53,740 nucleotides of DNA. It comes from Salinarimonas sp. Its GTDB lineage: Bacteria; Pseudomonadota; Alphaproteobacteria; Rhizobiales; Beijerinckiaceae. A program made the position numbers and the translations under genes. The stretch covers positions 1 to 53,740 of the forward strand of contig JAFIEI010000025.1 in assembly GCA_020832565.1 (NCBI GenBank), read 5' to 3'. Below are positions 51,009 to 53,740 of the stretch, piece after piece. Position 1 is the first letter of the stretch. Every line of letters starts with the position of its first letter. The notes beneath the pieces are model-generated. The model searched no databases. It had not been told where the DNA came from and saw nothing but the letters and a program-made list of their open reading frames with translations.

Positions 51009-52388
51009 TCAGACGTTGGCCTCGACATCGCCGGAAGCCTTGATCCGCGTCACCTTCGAGTAGTGCGTTTTCCCGTCCTGACCGATGCTGACAGTGTCGG
51101 TGTAGCCGACTTTCGCCGCAGCACCTCCCTCAAAGTGAGTGCGCACATTGTTGGCCCAAATGTCGCCCTTGTCGGTAAAATGCAGTCGATCCCCGTTGAG
51201 CACGAGGTACCCACTCGCAATCAATTGCTGGACTTCGGTACTGAAAACATCGAGGAAGCGCTCGCCAAATCGCTCGGCAAACGGATCGAGGTCAAGATCA
51301 CGCATTCGCAGGCCCATTACTGCATAACGCTGCATCAATTCCCTGCGGGTCGCGGCACGCATAGCATCGAGGGGCAAGCTATGCTGCTGCTCAATGTGCT
51401 CCATATACTTGATGGTCGAACGGATGGTGCGATAGGTCACGCCCGCGAGGTATCCATGCGCCCCGGCCCCGAAGGCCAAGATGTGGTTCGATTCTGCGTT
51501 CATCCGGATATAACGACAATCCCGCCCCGGCTGTGCCCAATCGCGCACAGAATAGCGGTTGGAATAGACACTGTGCTTCAACTGCTCAAGTGCGAAAAGG
51601 TACATGGCGATCTCCCGCGCTTCATCGGGCATCGCGTATTTTTCGTTCTTCACGTAGTCTGCGTAGAAAATTGTGTTTTCCAACAAGACTAGCGGATAGA
51701 AGGTTAGGTGCTGCGCCCCCGATGACAGCGCCAGTCGCACGTCTTCTTCCCAGATCTCATCGGTCTGACCAGGAAGGTTGTAGATAAAATCGAGGTTGAA
51801 ATTATCGAAACTGGCGCGCAGGTTTGCGATGCCTTCCAGCAGTTCTTCCTTACCGTTGCGCATATGCAACTGCGCCTCACGGATCGCCTTGTCAAAGGTC
51901 TGGACACCTGCCGAGATACGGTTCACTCCGCCGTCTTTAAGCGCTCTGATGCGAGCGGTGTCGAAGTTCTGAATGACGCCTTCGGAGGTGATCTCCACAT
52001 CATCCGAAAGCGGCAGATTGTCGTGAAGTGCCTGTAGGATGCGCGATAGCTGATTGGCGTTTAGGGCGTTAGGCGTCCCACCACCTAGATAAACGGCGCG
52101 CAGGTCCAGTGATTGCACGTAGTCGGTCTTGGCGTAGATCTCGATTTCGCGCACCAGCGCCTTGACGTAGCGCTCCTTGGTGGTCTCGCTGCTGACCGCC
52201 TTGTTGAATCCGCAAAACGAACAGATCTGATCGCAAAAGGGAATGTGGATATAGACCGTCGATTGGTTATAGTCATTCGCAGGCTGGCTGAGCCGGGCTC
52301 CTATTAGGTCCCGGTCAACTGGATCACCAGGCATCGGAAAGGTTGACGAGCCGATCGGCTCGCGGTGTTTGAAGTGGATATTTCCCAT
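51009..52388 (-). CDS. HemN-like radical SAM enzyme
   Basis: A 459-residue radical SAM protein. The iron-sulfur motif is C52-x3-C56-x2-C59 in YIHIPFCDQICSFCGF, followed by AVYLGGGTPNALNANQL, the SAM-contact segment RISAGVQTF and a HemN-type C-terminal winged domain (about 340-420). The family includes coproporphyrinogen dehydrogenase, HemW, the heme-degrading HutW/ChuW and class C radical SAM methyltransferases. The CGF motif and the amine oxidase/TrpRS neighbours favour a specialised role over heme synthesis, but this is inference. The ATG at 52388 has GGGAGGA 8 bp upstream. First gene of the cassette. Confidence 0.88.
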   Translation of the reverse strand: MGNIHFKHREPIGSSTFPMPGDPVDRDLIGARLSQPANDYNQSTVYIHIPFCDQICSFCGFNKAVSSETTKERYVKALVREIEIYAKTDYVQSLDLRAVYLGGGTPNALNANQLSRILQALHDNLPLSDDVEITSEGVIQNFDTARIRALKDGGVNRISAGVQTFDKAIREAQLHMRNGKEELLEGIANLRASFDNFNLDFIYNLPGQTDEIWEEDVRLALSSGAQHLTFYPLVLLENTIFYADYVKNEKYAMPDEAREIAMYLFALEQLKHSVYSNRYSVRDWAQPGRDCRYIRMNAESNHILAFGAGAHGYLAGVTYRTIRSTIKYMEHIEQQHSLPLDAMRAATRRELMQRYAVMGLRMRDLDLDPFAERFGERFLDVFSTEVQQLIASGYLVLNGDRLHFTDKGDIWANNVRTHFEGGAAAKVGYTDTVSIGQDGKTHYSKVTRIKASGDVEANV

Positions 52389-52803
52389 CAAATTCGTCCT
52401 CCCGTCACGTCTGGCAAGAACTTCAGGACGCGGGTATCGATGCTACTCCAAGCAGCGTGCCTCCTGCGGACAATTTGTCCGGGACCAATTGCATGCAGGC
52501 TTCACGCAGTTCCCCCGCAATAATCGGTATCGAAACGGCACTGGGTGGCGAAGATGGTGCCCAATGCCCGCTTTTGTTGCAATGACACTCAAATACAACT
52601 TAAAGAGGATAGTCAAGCGAAAAATATACTAAACGTATCGTCTTGTACTCTTGGTGGTGGGCATGGCCGTTTCGCCCGAGCACACTTCAGCCGAGGCCAA
52701 TGACCCGCAAAACCGCCAAGCCCCTCTGCCCCGTCCTGCGCTTGCTTCACCGCCTGAAAAGGCGCACACAGCGCGCAAAGCAACCTCAGCGGATGACATT
52801 TCC
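52389..52803. other. Divergent intergenic region with a possible relict or small frame
   Basis: An A/T-richer stretch between the cassette (minus) and the TauE/SafE gene (plus). A minus frame open from 52599 to 52423 (58 codons) reads like protein near its end (IPIIAGELREACMQLVPDK) but has no good start; the only in-frame ATG, at 52494, would give 23 residues. The part from about 52651 to 52803 could encode an N-terminal extension of the permease if GTG at 52651 were used. Confidence 0.35.
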
Positions 52804-53634
52804 ATGTTCAACGGTTTGCCGATCGCCGATCTCGCCATGCTCGCCGTGGCGCTTCTCGCCGCCGGGGCGCTCACTGGGGTACTCGCCGGTCTGTTCGGGG
52901 TCGGTGGCGGCGCGGTGATCGTGCCGATCCTGTTCGAGGTGTTCGGCATTCTGGGCATCGACGACGAGGTGCGGATGCCGCTCGCGGTGGGCACCTCGCT
53001 CGCCATCATCATCCCGACATCGATCCGCTCGTTCCGGGGGCATTATCTCAAGGGCGCGGTGGATATGAGCGTGCTGCGCGCCTGGGCGGTGCCGGTGGTG
53101 CTGGGCGTGGTTCTGGGCAGCGTGATCGCGCGTTATGCCGATCCATGGGTGTTCATGCTGGTCTTCATCGTGGTGGCCGGGGTGAATGCGATCAAGCTGC
53201 TCTTCGGGAATGAGAAATGGCGCGTCGCCATGGATCTGCCCAAGGGGCTGGCACTACGCGCCTATGGCGGGTTGATCGGCCTGCTCTCGGCGCTGATGGG
53301 GATCGGCGGCGGGCAGATCTCGAATATCATCATGACCCTGCACAATCGCGGCATCCACCAGGCGGTGGCGACCTCCGCCGGGCTCGGCGTGCTGATATCG
53401 GTGCCCGGGGCGCTCGGCTACATCTATGCCGGCTGGGGCCGCGAGGGCCTGCCGCCCGATGCGCTGGGCTTCGTCTCGCTGCTTGGGCTGGTCCTGGTCG
53501 TGCCGACGACGCTGCTCACGGCGCAGATCGGCGTCAACCTCGCCCATGCCTGGCCCAAGCGCAAGCTCGAGGTCGCCTTCGGCATCTTCCTCGCCATCGT
53601 CTGCGCACGCTTCGTCTACGCCATCCTGAGCTGA
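52804..53634 (+). CDS. TauE/SafE (TSUP) family permease
   Basis: A 276-residue membrane protein of the sulfite/organosulfonate exporter family. Two repeat signatures are seen: VLAGLFGVGGGAVIVPILFE at about residues 22-41 and IGLLSALMGIGGGQISNIIM near the middle, with eight or so helices. Substrate unknown (sulfite, sulfoacetate or other anions in the family). The ATG at 52804 gives the usual N-terminus; the ribosome binding site is weak, and earlier starts at 52651 or 52663 would add a polar 47-51 residue extension. Confidence 0.88.
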   Translation: MFNGLPIADLAMLAVALLAAGALTGVLAGLFGVGGGAVIVPILFEVFGILGIDDEVRMPLAVGTSLAIIIPTSIRSFRGHYLKGAVDMSVLRAWAVPVVLGVVLGSVIARYADPWVFMLVFIVVAGVNAIKLLFGNEKWRVAMDLPKGLALRAYGGLIGLLSALMGIGGGQISNIIMTLHNRGIHQAVATSAGLGVLISVPGALGYIYAGWGREGLPPDALGFVSLLGLVLVVPTTLLTAQIGVNLAHAWPKRKLEVAFGIFLAIVCARFVYAILS

Positions 53635-53650
53635 GGCGATCTGCGAAAGT

Positions 53651-53680
53651 GGCACCGGCGCAGGGAGCCGCGCCGGTGCC
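53651..53680. terminator. Convergent hairpin terminator
   Basis: GGCACCGGCGC at 53651-53661 and GCGCCGGTGCC at 53670-53680 form a perfect 11-bp stem with an 8-nt loop between the TauE/SafE gene and the convergent gene at the edge. No U-tract is present, so it may act with Rho or only as a stabilising hairpin. Confidence 0.6.
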
Positions 53681-53687
53681 CGGTTCC

Positions 53688-53740
53688 TCAGAAATTCACC
53701 GCATCGCCGCCCTTGAAGGCGAGCATTTCGCGCGCTTCGT
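53688..53740 (-). CDS. C-terminal fragment of a gene running off the window
   Basis: The last 17 codons of a minus-strand frame, ending EAREMLAFKGGDAVNF followed by TGA at 53690-53688. Codon use (G/C third positions) is that of a real gene, and it converges on the hairpin at 53651-53680. Too short to assign a product. Confidence 0.6.
   Translation of the reverse strand, partial: EAREMLAFKGGDAVNF

Noticed and set aside
1-53740. CRISPR arrays, rRNA genes or intact insertion sequences
   Set aside because: No regularly spaced direct repeats, no rRNA signatures and no transposase gene were seen when reading the window.

Overview
The window is high-GC bacterial chromosome whose gene content and style (Mrp-type antiporter operon, DUF1127 and DUF2333 proteins, Thermus/Rickettsia-type isocitrate dehydrogenase, NDUFAF5-like methyltransferase, tRNA-Met with encoded CCA) point to an alphaproteobacterium, probably of the Hyphomicrobiales; the genus cannot be read from the sequence. 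About 90% is coding. There is no rRNA, no CRISPR array and no intact insertion sequence.

Region by region. (1) 286-3858, minus: a large type ISP-like DNA methyltransferase with an N-terminal PD-(D/E)xK signature, preceded by the 53-codon stump of a second ISP-type gene. (2) 4043-6078: mnmA, a small SAM methyltransferase and a tRNA-Met with a clear sigma70 promoter, followed by a gene-poor stretch with one small orphan CDS. (3) 7851-10369: icd and a divergent LysR regulator sharing an operator-like inverted repeat. (4) 11179-18477: an eight-gene Mrp-like cation/proton antiporter operon with no full-length MrpA; a DUF4040-MrpB fusion and three NuoL/M/N-like subunits are present instead. (5) 18583-22662: envelope-stress locus with a DUF1127 protein, membrane proteins, DUF2333, an ECF sigma factor and its anti-sigma factor. 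The motif GGATGAAACCG-N9-CCGTTTG lies before three transcription units here, including the sigma gene itself, and a weaker match with the same spacing lies at 10413. (6) 23473-30971: beta-oxidation operon fadE-fadI-fadJ plus an acetyl-CoA hydrolase/transferase.

(7) 31121-45435: a divergent catabolic island. The minus operon reads regulator, SDR dehydrogenase, M24 hydrolase, E1alpha, E1beta, lipoyl/E3-binding protein, aldehyde dehydrogenase, E2 acyltransferase. The plus operon encodes a sugar-type (CUT2) ABC importer with one binding protein, two permeases and a double ATPase. The regulator fuses a winged helix to a cytoplasmic type-1 solute-binding-protein domain, and a perfect 15-bp inverted repeat sits between the two operons. 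The E2 component is split over two polypeptides. The likely logic is import, oxidation by the SDR, thiamine-dependent cleavage to acyl-CoA and oxidation of the released aldehyde; the substrate is unknown.

(8) 45886-48434: NDUFAF5-like methyltransferase, dusA and a PaaI-type thioesterase. (9) 48479-52388, minus: an A/T-richer, probably transferred cassette of a HemN-like radical SAM enzyme, an FAD amine oxidase and an atypical tryptophanyl-tRNA synthetase. This is the best candidate here for an undescribed system, possibly a small pathway making a tryptophan-derived TrpRS inhibitor with built-in resistance. (10) 52804 to the end: a TauE/SafE-type permease, a convergent hairpin and the C-terminus of a gene running off the window.
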